From positions 62,001 to 126,000 of the forward strand of contig NZ_CADFGE010000008.1 of the NCBI RefSeq assembly GCF_902833645.1: a DNA stretch of 64,000 nucleotides, read 5' to 3'. The notes beneath the pieces are model-generated. The model was given only the letters and a program-made list of their open reading frames with translations, made no database searches and was not told the DNA's origin. Shown here in pieces: positions 8,823 through 18,198 of the stretch (its first letter is position 1; every line of letters begins with the position of its first letter). This stretch comes from Paraburkholderia fungorum. GTDB taxonomy: Bacteria; Pseudomonadota; Gammaproteobacteria; Burkholderiales; Burkholderiaceae. Position numbers and translations under genes: made by a program.

Positions 8823-9710
8823 ATGGATCTGAATCTTCGGGACATCCGCGCGTTCATCGCCGTCGCGCAAACGGGCAGCTTCACGCGTGCGGCGGCACGC
8901 TTGCACCTGTCACAACCGGCCTTGACGGTGCAGATCCGCCGGCTCGAGGAAACCGTCGGCATGCGCCTGTTCGACCGCAACAGCCGCAATGTCGCGCTAA
9001 CGCCGACCGGCCGCGAACTGCTGCCGCTGCTGCAAAAGTCGCTGCACGATATGGAACATGTGCTGATCGACGCACGTGCGCTCGGCGAGGGAACCAGCGG
9101 CACGGTGCGCATTGCGTGCCTGCCGACTTTTGCGGCCAGCGTCCTGCCCGAACTCGTACAGGACATGAAGAAGGCTGTGCCGCGCGTGAACTTCCATGTG
9201 CGCGACGTGGTGGCCAGCGTGGTCAATACGCTGGTGCGCAACGAGGAGGTCGATATCGGCCTGACTGGCGGCGCGCTGGACGATAGCGCCTTCGAGGTAC
9301 TGCATGCGGGTATCGATCGTCTGGTGGCGGTTTTTCCGAAGCGCCATGCGCTGGCGCGGCGTCGGCGCATCACGCTGGCCGACCTCGCCGCGGTGCCGCT
9401 CGTGCTGACGGCCGCAGGCACGAGCGTGCGAGCCGTGGTCGATAGCGCCTTTGCCAATGCCCACTGCGCGCCGGAGATCGCCTGTGAGCCGACCTACATG
9501 ATGAGCGCCGTCGCGATGGTGCGCGCCGGGCTCGGTGTGACCATCCTGCCGGCTTCGGCTCGCGAGGTCAGAGCGGAGCCCGAGTTGGTGGTTCGTCCGG
9601 TTGACGATCCCGCCTTCACCCGTCCAATCGCCCTCATCAAGAAACGCGGCCGAACCCTGCCGCCCGTCACGGAAACCTTCGTCAGCATTTTGCTCGACAG
9701 GCTCGATTGA
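8823..9710 (+). CDS. LysR-type transcriptional regulator
   Basis: 295 aa. N-terminal winged HTH (LRDIRAFIAVAQTGSFTRAAARLHLSQPALTVQIRRLEE, residues 4-43) and a periplasmic-binding-like effector domain (about 92-290). It is divergent from the CitMHS symporter with a 99-bp gap holding a perfect palindrome. By position it controls the symporter/AtuA-like operon in response to an organic acid. It is close in style to CynR/GltC-like regulators; the inducer is unknown. Confidence 0.88.
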   Translation: MDLNLRDIRAFIAVAQTGSFTRAAARLHLSQPALTVQIRRLEETVGMRLFDRNSRNVALTPTGRELLPLLQKSLHDMEHVLIDARALGEGTSGTVRIACLPTFAASVLPELVQDMKKAVPRVNFHVRDVVASVVNTLVRNEEVDIGLTGGALDDSAFEVLHAGIDRLVAVFPKRHALARRRRITLADLAAVPLVLTAAGTSVRAVVDSAFANAHCAPEIACEPTYMMSAVAMVRAGLGVTILPASAREVRAEPELVVRPVDDPAFTRPIALIKKRGRTLPPVTETFVSILLDRLD

Positions 9711-9814
9711 CCCTCATGCGTATTCAATGATTCAATCGACCATGCAACCGGACTGAGACAAAGTCCTATGCCGCACGCCGGCTCTGAACCGGCCATCCAG
9801 GGGGAGTCAGGCAC

Positions 9815-11365
9815 GTGTCGAATGGACAGGTTCTTAGCTTGCGGTACCGCTCGGCCAGATGGTTTGGGGGGACCCGCAAATGGATCGCCTGGACGATCGG
9901 CCGGCATCCCCTGTTGGCTGGCCTGTCCGGCATGCTTGCCGCCACCGTCATGGCCGCTCTGACTTTCGTCGCGCTCTATAACAGCCGCGAAGACGAATTC
10001 CGCCACGCCATGGACAATTCGCGCAACCTCGTCGCGATTATCAGCCGCGACCTTGCGCGCAATGTCGCGCTGTACGACATGTCGTTGCGCGGCGTGGCGT
10101 CGGACGCCGAGCGCCTGGAAACATGGACCCTGTCGCCCTACCTGCGCCAGCGCGTACTGTTCGATCGTGGACTGGGTTCGCCGATCTCCGGCGACGCTTA
10201 TGTTCTCGATGCGCAAGGCCGTGTCAAAGCGTCGAAAAGCGGCAACACCTACCCCGGGCTGTCGTTCGCCGACCGCGACTACTTCACCGTGCAGCAGAAC
10301 AACCCCTCGGTAGGCCTCTACATTTCGCATCCCTATCCGTCGCAGGTCCGCGGCGGCGCGCTGGCGGTTGGACTGTCAAGGCGTATCCACACAGCCCAGG
10401 GTGCATTCGACGGCATTGCTCTCGTCAGCATCCGGATCGAGTACTTCGAACATCTGCTCGACAATATCGATCTCGGCCCCAACGGCGGCGGCTTTATCGT
10501 GCTCGACAACGGCACGCTCCTCGCAAGCCGGCCGCCGGCGCGCCGCGGCATCGGCTCGAACTATGCGGGTACGGCAAATTTCGCCGGCATCGCGAACCAC
10601 CCGTCCGGCAGCTTCGTCTCGGACGGTTCGCTGGATGGCGTCTCGCGCCTGTACACCTATGCCCACGTGCCGGGCACACCCCTGATCGTCGGCATCGCGC
10701 CCGCCGTGGAAGATGTGCTGACCGACTGGCGCAAACGCAACATGCTGGCCGGCGCGATGACGGTTCTGTTCGGCGGCGCTTACGTGATCGTGGCGTGGCT
10801 GTTTGCCTTCGCGCTGCGCGACAAGGTGCGCGCCGAGGCCGAATTGCAGCGTATCGCCGAAACCGATGCGTTGACCGGCTTGAGCAATCGCCGCGCTTTC
10901 GACCAGCGGCTCGGGCAGGAATGGCTGCGTTCGCAGCGCGAGCAAACGCCGCTCTCGCTGCTGTTCATCGACATCGATCACTTCAAACGCCTGAACGATA
11001 CCTACGGTCACGCGACGGGCGACGAGGTGTTGGCCGAGGTAGCCGCGCGCATCATGTCGGGCACCCGGCGCGCAGTGGATGTTGCCGCACGCTATGGCGG
11101 CGAGGAGTTCGCGGTGGTGTTGCCGAATACATCGCTCGACGGCGCGGTCAAGGTCGCGGAAACGATCCGTGAGCGCATCGAGGCGGCAGGGCTTGCGAAC
11201 AAGGACACTGAACGCGGCCACGTGACGATCAGCGTGGGCTGCGCATCATGCATGCCGCCCGGGGGCGGCAGCGCGGCCGCTCTGCTTGCCGCGGCCGATA
11301 CCCAGTTGTACGCCGCAAAGGCCGCTGGACGCAACCGCGTGGCATGGCAGCCAGGTGCTGAATAA
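9815..11365 (+). CDS. Membrane-bound diguanylate cyclase with Cache sensor
   Basis: 516 aa. Helix 1 at about residues 30-55, an extracytoplasmic Cache-type sensor (about 56-305, with GDAYVLDAQGRVKASK and SFADRDYFTVQQ), helix 2 at about 312-336, then a GGDEF domain (about 345-512). The catalytic signature is GGEEF at residues 428-432, preceded by the product-inhibition I-site RAVD exactly five residues upstream. DALTGLSNRRAFD and DIDHFKRLNDTYGH are also intact, so it should make cyclic di-GMP under feedback control. GTG start at 9815 is preceded by GGGGGAG. It is monocistronic. Confidence 0.92.
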   Translation: MSNGQVLSLRYRSARWFGGTRKWIAWTIGRHPLLAGLSGMLAATVMAALTFVALYNSREDEFRHAMDNSRNLVAIISRDLARNVALYDMSLRGVASDAERLETWTLSPYLRQRVLFDRGLGSPISGDAYVLDAQGRVKASKSGNTYPGLSFADRDYFTVQQNNPSVGLYISHPYPSQVRGGALAVGLSRRIHTAQGAFDGIALVSIRIEYFEHLLDNIDLGPNGGGFIVLDNGTLLASRPPARRGIGSNYAGTANFAGIANHPSGSFVSDGSLDGVSRLYTYAHVPGTPLIVGIAPAVEDVLTDWRKRNMLAGAMTVLFGGAYVIVAWLFAFALRDKVRAEAELQRIAETDALTGLSNRRAFDQRLGQEWLRSQREQTPLSLLFIDIDHFKRLNDTYGHATGDEVLAEVAARIMSGTRRAVDVAARYGGEEFAVVLPNTSLDGAVKVAETIRERIEAAGLANKDTERGHVTISVGCASCMPPGGGSAAALLAAADTQLYAAKAAGRNRVAWQPGAE

Positions 11366-11540
11366 TATCCGGCTTGAATATCGCTGATTTTCCGGCAGGC
11401 GATCTTTCATTTTCAAATAGAACCCGAATCGCCTCGCTATTCGTTTGTTTTAATCGAACAGACTCAAGCTAGTATTAACATCGCGTGGACGCGAGGATAA
11501 CGTTCGCGCGCATTTTCCAAAAATCGCCGAAGACCAAAAA

Positions 11541-12047
11541 ATGATAATCAGTCAATTTCGAATGCTCGTGGTGGCCACTGCCTCATTCGCCGCGGTCGTT
11601 CCAGCATACGCAGGGTTGGGCGGCGCGCCGACCTACCCCGTCACCGCCAGCAGCACCAGTGCAGGGGCACTGAGCCTGGGCGGCGCCGCCGTGGCGCGCT
11701 ACGCGGCAAGCGGCAATGCGGCCGCGCCGGCTTACACCGTGAGTCAGACCACGCTGCCGTCGGGCACGGTGGTGAACGAGTACATCACGGCGGCCAATAC
11801 CGTATTCGCGTTGAGCTGGGAAGGCCCGACCATGCCGCCGCTCAAGACGCTGCTCGCCACTTACTTCCCGTCTTACGTGCAGGGCCTCACCGACGCACAT
11901 GCCGTGCAAGGCGGCGGCTACGGAGCAGCCGTCGTGCATCAGTCGGCGCTGGTCGTGGAGACCGGCGGCCATATGGGCTCCTTCGTTGGGCGAGCCTATC
12001 TCCCGCAAACGTTGCCGCAAGGCGTGAGCGCTGACGACATCAAGTAA
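11541..12047 (+). CDS. DUF2844 family exported protein
   Basis: 168 aa. Signal peptide MIISQFRMLVVATASFAAVVPAYAG (cleavage near residue 24), then a small Gly/Ala/Ser-rich domain with LPSGTVVNEYITAANTVFALSWEGPTMP and ending in a short VETGGHMGSFVGRAYLP segment. DUF2844 genes are typically found directly before DUF3443 genes in Burkholderiaceae, as here with a 30-bp gap. It has no enzymatic motif. It may be a partner, inhibitor or substrate of the neighbouring protein, but that is a guess. Confidence 0.82.
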   Translation: MIISQFRMLVVATASFAAVVPAYAGLGGAPTYPVTASSTSAGALSLGGAAVARYAASGNAAAPAYTVSQTTLPSGTVVNEYITAANTVFALSWEGPTMPPLKTLLATYFPSYVQGLTDAHAVQGGGYGAAVVHQSALVVETGGHMGSFVGRAYLPQTLPQGVSADDIK

Positions 12048-12077
12048 GTCTATTAAAAATCAATCGAGAGAATAAAA

Positions 12078-13373
12078 GTGCGCAAAATCGCATGGATCAT
12101 TGCCGCGGCGCTCGGGCTCAGTCTGGCTGCCTGCGGTGGCGGCGGGGGCGGCAGCAGCGGTAACAGCAACACGGCGGCAAACGCACCGGCCGCCGCCAGT
12201 TCGCCCGCCCCGACGAACACCGTCAATTCGACACCCAACGTCCTCGCGGCGGACGCTTCGGCGGTGCCTACCCTCGTCGGCCCCGGCAATACGATCGGGG
12301 TGACGGTCAGCAAGACGGGCATCCATAATCAGCCCATGGTCACCGTCACGCTCTGCACCCCAGGAACCAACGGCAGCGGAAACTGCGTGAAGATTCCGAA
12401 TGTGATCGTCGATACCGCGTCGTTCGGGCTGCGTCTGGTCAGCTCCGCAATTCAGCCATCCACCTTCAGCACATTGACGCCTGAAGTCGTGGGTGGCCAA
12501 CCGCTCGCCGAATGCGCGCTGTTCGGCAGCGGCTACGCGTGGGGGACGGTCCATTACGCGGACGTGTCGCTTTCGGGTGAAACCGCCCAGAACGTGCCGA
12601 TCCAGGTGATCGGCGACAGCACACTGACGACCGCCGCCCCGTCCGAGTGTCAGGTTGGCCGTCCGCTGGTCACCACGGCCGATCTCGGTGCAAACGGCAT
12701 TCTCGGCATTGGCGTGAGCCCGAACGACTGTGGCCTCGCGTGCCAGCAAGGACCGGTGTCGACGTTCTACTACACCAACGCCGGCGTCGGCACTGCGGTG
12801 CCCATCAACGGACAGGTCACCAATCCGGTCTCGATGTTCGCGCAGGACAACAACGGCGTGATTCTGGAGATGGCGCAGGTGTCCGACACCGGCAGCCCGA
12901 ACGCTCAGGGTACGCTGGTGTTCGGCATCGACACCCAGGCCAACAACGCGTTGGCCGGCACGAGCGCCACATTGATGCGGACGAATGGAAACGGCGACTT
13001 CACGTCGATGTACAACGGAACCGCGCAAACCAAGACGTTCTTCGATTCCGGCTCGACGGTCATGTTCTTCCCGGACCTGAGCATTCCGGTCGACAGCGCG
13101 AGCGGCTATTACGCCCCCACGACGACGGTGGGCCGAACCTCGATACTGGTGGGAGCCAGCCCGGCGAGCACGGTGCTCGGTTTCAATATTGCAAACGGCG
13201 TGACGCTGAACGCGTCGGGGAATTACGCGTTCAATAATCTCGGCATCTATTTGACGCGGCAGTTCGACTTCGGCATGCCGTTCTTCTATGGCCGGCACGT
13301 GTACTACGGTATTTCGGGCAAGGCATCCACGGGTGGGGGGACGGGGCCGTATGTAGCTTATGTTTCGAGCTGA
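12078..13373 (+). CDS. DUF3443 lipoprotein with pepsin-like aspartic protease landmarks
   Basis: 431 aa from GTG 12078. Lipoprotein signal with lipobox LAAC (Cys19), then a Gly/Ser/Ala linker to about residue 70. The mature part repeats the order of features of family A1 pepsins: VIVDTASFGLRLV (Asp112), NGILGIGVSP (about 206-215), SMFAQDNNGVILEM leading to GTLVFGID (278-285), FFDSGSTVMFFPD (Asp323), and a C-terminal FDFGMPFFYGRHVYYGI. The two Asp are 211 residues apart, compared with about 183 in pepsin. The first motif has Ala where pepsins have Gly, so activity is uncertain. It is co-transcribed with the DUF2844 gene. Confidence 0.85.
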   Translation: MRKIAWIIAAALGLSLAACGGGGGGSSGNSNTAANAPAAASSPAPTNTVNSTPNVLAADASAVPTLVGPGNTIGVTVSKTGIHNQPMVTVTLCTPGTNGSGNCVKIPNVIVDTASFGLRLVSSAIQPSTFSTLTPEVVGGQPLAECALFGSGYAWGTVHYADVSLSGETAQNVPIQVIGDSTLTTAAPSECQVGRPLVTTADLGANGILGIGVSPNDCGLACQQGPVSTFYYTNAGVGTAVPINGQVTNPVSMFAQDNNGVILEMAQVSDTGSPNAQGTLVFGIDTQANNALAGTSATLMRTNGNGDFTSMYNGTAQTKTFFDSGSTVMFFPDLSIPVDSASGYYAPTTTVGRTSILVGASPASTVLGFNIANGVTLNASGNYAFNNLGIYLTRQFDFGMPFFYGRHVYYGISGKASTGGGTGPYVAYVSS

Positions 13374-13387
13374 GGGGTAGTGCTTCT

Positions 13388-13427
13388 GCGCGATGGATGT
13401 CGGTGCTGCTTCTGACATCCATCGCGC
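13388..13427 (+). terminator. Strong hairpin after the DUF3443 gene
   Basis: Perfect 14-bp arms GCGCGATGGATGTC (13388-13401) and GACATCCATCGCGC (13414-13427) around a 12-nt loop, 15 bp after the stop codon. There is no T-run, so it may act as a Rho-independent terminator only weakly, or as an mRNA 3' end stabiliser. Confidence 0.5.
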
Positions 13428-13532
13428 GAATCCGCAGTTGACCCGGCGTTCTCAAGTTCCTCGTTTTCCTGCCGATATGGATGCTGGGGCGCAGAATCAT
13501 TTACGCAGCGCCGGCCTCTTCACCACTCGAAA

Positions 13533-15131
13533 ATGAAAATGAAGAACACCGCAAGCCGACGCGCAGCAGCTGTCGTTGCCGCATTGTGCATGAGCGCGTG
13601 CGCGCATAATTCGACGCCGGTCTCCACGGCGGCAAAACATACAACAACCGGCCCGCAGTCCGGGCCGTCCGCGAACCTCACCGCGAATGTGCCGCCGGAC
13701 GTGCTCGCCACCTGCCAACACAGTGCGGGTGAAATGGCTGCAGGTCATCTGGCGGAGGCCGCACGTCTCGCGAACGAATGCGTTGCTTCGCACAGCCTGC
13801 CGGTCGCGATGCGGACGCAAATGCTGCAAGCGCTAACGTTCATCAATATCGGGCTTCGGGACAACCAGGCCGCGCTCGATTCGCAGCTTGCCGCGATCGA
13901 ACTGACACCGGTCCCGAGCGATCAGCAACTCGTGCTGCTCGCGCATCTATATGGAATCAATCAGCGCAACGACGAGAGCCGCGCAACGCTTGAGCGGATT
14001 CGGATAGCACACGAGGCCAAGCACGACCTCGATCAGACGGTTGGCGCGCCCTACTATCAGGAACTCGGCTCCGCGTTGGCCGCGGAGAAACGTTTTCAGG
14101 AATCCATCGACGCGTTCTCCAAGGCCGTCTCACTTGAACCCGCTCTCGCAGAGATATATCGCAGACGCGCCGCCGCTCGCGAAGCATCGGGCGACGCCGC
14201 TGGAGCGCGGACGGACTACGTGCAGTTCGCGCGTTGGGCACTCGACCAGGAAATCGATTCACCAATGCGCGCCAAACTGACTTCGCTCGGCATCAACCCC
14301 GCTAGCGAGCGACACCATCCGTTCGGCGACGCCAATCCGCTGCGCGAGATGAACGCTGAACTGCTCGAGCAGGGTCGGCAGTCGTTGAAAGCCGCTACCA
14401 CGCCCCAGTCGAAGGCCGAGGCATACGGCGACATTTCCGCGTTCCTGGACGACACCGGCCAGCATGCCGAGGCACTGACGGCGATCGACAAAGCGATCGC
14501 ATTCGCACCGGACAATACAAGCTATAAGCAATCGAAAGTCACGACCCTCGTTTCGCTGAATCGCATCGACGACGCGCTGAGATTGGCCGCACCGATTCGC
14601 AAGCAGGCGCATGAAGAAGCCGCAACGGCGACCACCCCGTTCGCGGTCTACAAAAAATACGGCGAGGTCTCGGGCTCGGCCGCAGTGGCCTATATCCAGC
14701 AGGGAAAATGGTCCGATGCGATCGACGCTCTGGTCGATCGCGCCAAGGGTGCGGAGGTCTACGATCAGGACTACATGGCGACGATGTACCTTTACGTACG
14801 AGCAAAAAGCGCAGGGGTAGCGCCCGCTAGTCCTTACTTCGATGACTACATTCGGCGCGCCGCGCAACCGGTAATCGGAAATTATCGCCGCGAGCTACTG
14901 CTGTACATGCAGGGCAGGCTCACGATCGACCAGGTATATATCCAGGTCGTCTCGCTCGGCAATCAGGCCACTATCCAGAATGCGCTTGCCGAAATCTGGT
15001 TCATGGCCGCCGCCTATGCGCGGTACGTGAAACACGACGACGGCGCAGCGCGCGCTTTTGTCGGCCGCCTGAACGACCTGCAACCCTATGGCACCAACGA
15101 GTGGATGCTGGCCCGGCGAGGCGGTGCGTGA
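13533..15131 (+). CDS. TPR-repeat lipoprotein
   Basis: 532 aa. N-terminal signal with a lipobox ending MSAC (Cys24), followed by a helical-repeat protein. Clear TPR units include the one at about residues 170-235 (YYQELGSALAAEKRFQESID, then LAEIYRRRAAAREASGDAAG) and another near 295-335 (AYGDISAFLDDTGQHAEALT). TPR lipoproteins generally act as scaffolds at the periplasmic face of a membrane. Its stop overlaps the GTG start proposed for the following Sel1 gene (GTGA), so the two are translationally coupled and probably work together. No specific function can be named. Confidence 0.82.
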   Translation: MKMKNTASRRAAAVVAALCMSACAHNSTPVSTAAKHTTTGPQSGPSANLTANVPPDVLATCQHSAGEMAAGHLAEAARLANECVASHSLPVAMRTQMLQALTFINIGLRDNQAALDSQLAAIELTPVPSDQQLVLLAHLYGINQRNDESRATLERIRIAHEAKHDLDQTVGAPYYQELGSALAAEKRFQESIDAFSKAVSLEPALAEIYRRRAAAREASGDAAGARTDYVQFARWALDQEIDSPMRAKLTSLGINPASERHHPFGDANPLREMNAELLEQGRQSLKAATTPQSKAEAYGDISAFLDDTGQHAEALTAIDKAIAFAPDNTSYKQSKVTTLVSLNRIDDALRLAAPIRKQAHEEAATATTPFAVYKKYGEVSGSAAVAYIQQGKWSDAIDALVDRAKGAEVYDQDYMATMYLYVRAKSAGVAPASPYFDDYIRRAAQPVIGNYRRELLLYMQGRLTIDQVYIQVVSLGNQATIQNALAEIWFMAAAYARYVKHDDGAARAFVGRLNDLQPYGTNEWMLARRGGA

Positions 15132-18052
15132 GATTCGCGTTCGTCAGCCGGTTTCATCGCGCGCCGCCACCCCTTCCGCGCATGTTTTCGGTGCTTTTGT
15201 CGCTCGCGCTAACTGCGGCCGTGACGCCGATAGTCGCAAGCGCCATGCCGCTGATTGTGCAGGACGCCGGCCGGCCGACATTTTCGTTCGCGAGCACACC
15301 GTCCACCTCGTTCAGCGATCCAACGACGCCTTGCGTACTGCGCTTCGGCGCGGGCCAGGAGTGGGCCGCCTCGCCGCTCGCGAAGCCCGAGCAACTACTC
15401 GCAATGTGTCGTGCAGATGCCGCCGCCGGTAATCCGGATGCGCGCATTGTCTACGGACAGATGGTGCTGTTCGGCTTCGCGATGCGGCCCAACGACGTCG
15501 GTCTGGCCATTTTGAAGCAGACCGCGGTGGACGGTTCTGCAGCCGCGCAACGCGTCGTCGGCTCGCTTTACCGCGACGGCTTGCGCGTGCCGAAGGACTA
15601 TGCCGCAGCCCGGCGCTGGCTCGCGCTCGCCGCGGACAACGGCGACGGCGCCGCAGCCGATACGCTCGGTCTGATGGACTACAACGGTGAAGGCGGTGCG
15701 GTCGATCTGGCCTCCGCGTACGCCGAGTTTGTGCGTGCCGCTGGACATGGCGACCCGCATGGCGCAACCAATGCCGGCCGACTGCTGATTAGCGGCCGGC
15801 CAGGCGTGTCGCGCGACGTCCAGGGCGGCGTCACGTGGTTCATGCAAGGCGCGGCGCACGGCGACCCCGACGGAGAATTTCTGCTCGGCACCTCGCTATT
15901 GCGCGGCTGGGGTGTTGCGCAGGATACGCACAACGCAGCCGGTTGGCTCAACGCGGCAGTCGCGCAGGACCATATCGAAGCGCGTGCCGCACTCGCCGAT
16001 CTGTATCTGACCGGCACGGGCGTCCCACGTGATCCCCAACGCGGCTTTGCCTTGATGTCGACTGCGGCTCGCCGCGGGTCGATCTACGCACAACGCCGGC
16101 TTGGCGAGCTGTACGCGAGCGGCGCCGGTATCACGCGCAGTGCAGCGTTGGCACGCGCATGGCATCGAAAGGCCGCGCTCGAGGGCGATGCCATGGCGCA
16201 ATTCGAACTGGCGGTCGAGTATCGCTTCGGGCTTGGCGGCCCCATCGACCTGGATGCTGCAATCGGCTGGATGCGGGGCGCCGCGCGGGCAGGCGTTGCC
16301 CCGGCGCAAAACGATCTCGGCGTCATGCTGCAGCATGGCGAGGGCGAAACGCGCAATCTCGTTGAAGCAAAACAGTGGTACGAACGCGCGTCCGCGCAGG
16401 GACTCGGGGTCGCGTCGTTCAATCTCGCGTCGCTCGCCGACGCTGGGCTCGGCATGCCGAGAGACCCGGCGCTCGCCTTCCAGCTCGCGCGTACGGGCGC
16501 GGACCGCGGCTATGCGCCGGCCGCAGTGATGGTGGGCAGAATGCTGTTCTCCGGCGACGGCGTGCCCGCCGACAAAGCGCAAGCGTTGATTTGGTATCGC
16601 AAGGCGGCCGATCTCGGCAACATCGAGGGCGAACGCGTAACGGGATGGCAGTACCTGTACGCTATCGGCACACCGCGCGACGATGCACTTGCCGAGCATT
16701 ATCTGGAACTCGCCGCGCAAGCCGGCGACCCACAGGCACAGACGATGCTCGGCGTGGCTCTCCTCAATCGTCCGTCGCCGGTCAGCAAGGGCTCCGGCAA
16801 GGCATGGCTGGTCAAGGCGGTCGCGCAAAAATTCGGCCCGGCTTACGCCGCAATGGGAAGTCTCTACGCCAGGGGCGAAGGCATGACGCCCGATCAGGCG
16901 AGCGCGGTCAAATGGTTCACACGTGGCGCGGAGTCAAACGATCTCGTATCGCAGCGTGTGTTGTGTCTCACCTACGCGAACGGCGCGGGTGTCGCGCGCG
17001 ATGCGCCGATGGCGCAGCGCTGGTGCCGCGCTGCCGCGCAGGCGGGCGATGCAATCGCGATGCGTCAGTTGGCTGCAGGCATCACACCCGACCGCGACAC
17101 AGCAGCCCGCGAGCGGGTCTACTGGCAATGGCGCCTCGCCAGTACCGGTGACGCCGTCTATGAATCGATCCTCGGCGACTCGTACGACCGGGGCTACGGC
17201 GTCACGGCTGACTTCGGTGCGGCGATGTACTGGCTGCGCCGCTCGGCAGCGCAGGGCAACGCCGCGGCGCAGGCCTCGCTCGCGTGGCACCTCTTCACCG
17301 GACTCGGCGGTGAACGGGACGAGCAAGAGGCCTTTGCGTCAGCGAGCCGTGCAACGGCCGGCAGTTCGGCTGCGATGGAAATGGTGGGAAAGGCGTATCT
17401 CACCGGACACGGCGTTGCGCGAGATGCGACCCTTGCACGCGCATGGCTCGAGAAGGCTGCGGCCGCCGGCTCGTGTGAAGCGGCGAGCGACCTCGCGAAT
17501 CTGCACGAAACCGGCACCGGTGTGCCGCTTGACGACACGCTGGCGCTAAGCTGGCATCGCAAAGCCGCTGCATTGGGATGCGATGGGGCGACGATCGCGC
17601 TCGCCCTGCGTGCTCAGGCGGCAGGCGAGACACGTTCGCTCAATCAACGATCGACGCACTGGCTCGCGCTAACCACCGACGAGACACGGTGGAGTGCGGG
17701 CAGCGGCTTGCAGACATCTGCTGCAGACAATAGCGAAGCCACCTGGAACGCACTCTCGACCCTGACCGAAGCGTTGGAGGGCGAGCCATTGCGGCAATAC
17801 GAAACTGGTATCCGCTATCTTTCGGGTGACGGTGTGACGCGCGACAAAGCACTCGGCGACGCGTGGCTTCAGCGCGCGCAGGCGAGCTTTGCTGCCAAAC
17901 CTGGCTTGCGTGCCTATGCCGACGCCACTCGCGTTGTCGAGCAGCGCGTCGGCGCGAGTCTCACTGCGGCAGAGAAGGAGCGAGCTCAACAGTTGGCGCG
18001 CCATCTGATCGCGACGGTTCCTGCTAGTCTGACCGGGTTGGAGACTCACTGA
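15128..18052 (+). CDS. Large Sel1-repeat exported protein
   Basis: About 974 aa from GTG 15128, which overlaps the upstream stop in GTGA; an alternative ATG at 15182 would start right at the signal peptide MFSVLLSLALTAAVTPIVASA. After about residue 90 the protein is almost entirely Sel1-like repeats (about twenty) of the form A..G...A...LG..Y..G.GV.RD...A..W..KAA..G, seen for example in VGSLYRDGLRVPKDYAAARR and MGSLYARGEGMTPDQASAVK. Such solenoids bind other proteins. It is unusually long for a bacterial Sel1 protein. It forms a coupled pair with the TPR lipoprotein. Role unknown. Confidence 0.85.
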   Translation: MRFAFVSRFHRAPPPLPRMFSVLLSLALTAAVTPIVASAMPLIVQDAGRPTFSFASTPSTSFSDPTTPCVLRFGAGQEWAASPLAKPEQLLAMCRADAAAGNPDARIVYGQMVLFGFAMRPNDVGLAILKQTAVDGSAAAQRVVGSLYRDGLRVPKDYAAARRWLALAADNGDGAAADTLGLMDYNGEGGAVDLASAYAEFVRAAGHGDPHGATNAGRLLISGRPGVSRDVQGGVTWFMQGAAHGDPDGEFLLGTSLLRGWGVAQDTHNAAGWLNAAVAQDHIEARAALADLYLTGTGVPRDPQRGFALMSTAARRGSIYAQRRLGELYASGAGITRSAALARAWHRKAALEGDAMAQFELAVEYRFGLGGPIDLDAAIGWMRGAARAGVAPAQNDLGVMLQHGEGETRNLVEAKQWYERASAQGLGVASFNLASLADAGLGMPRDPALAFQLARTGADRGYAPAAVMVGRMLFSGDGVPADKAQALIWYRKAADLGNIEGERVTGWQYLYAIGTPRDDALAEHYLELAAQAGDPQAQTMLGVALLNRPSPVSKGSGKAWLVKAVAQKFGPAYAAMGSLYARGEGMTPDQASAVKWFTRGAESNDLVSQRVLCLTYANGAGVARDAPMAQRWCRAAAQAGDAIAMRQLAAGITPDRDTAARERVYWQWRLASTGDAVYESILGDSYDRGYGVTADFGAAMYWLRRSAAQGNAAAQASLAWHLFTGLGGERDEQEAFASASRATAGSSAAMEMVGKAYLTGHGVARDATLARAWLEKAAAAGSCEAASDLANLHETGTGVPLDDTLALSWHRKAAALGCDGATIALALRAQAAGETRSLNQRSTHWLALTTDETRWSAGSGLQTSAADNSEATWNALSTLTEALEGEPLRQYETGIRYLSGDGVTRDKALGDAWLQRAQASFAAKPGLRAYADATRVVEQRVGASLTAAEKERAQQLARHLIATVPASLTGLETH

Positions 18053-18198
18053 AATCGAAATCGCAGCCGGCCGGTCGCGTTGACACCGCCCGAGCGCCGT
18101 CCAGGCGCGAAAATTCGTAGCTTTGTTGATTTTCTGATGGCGTCACAGGCAACGTGACCGAACTTTCAGTTACCGAACTCACCGGGAAGGCACCCTTC

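Noticed and set aside
12060..13418. A 452-codon minus-strand frame over the DUF3443 gene
   Set aside because: Arg/His-rich composition without motifs; the plus strand encodes a signal peptide, lipobox and conserved family blocks.
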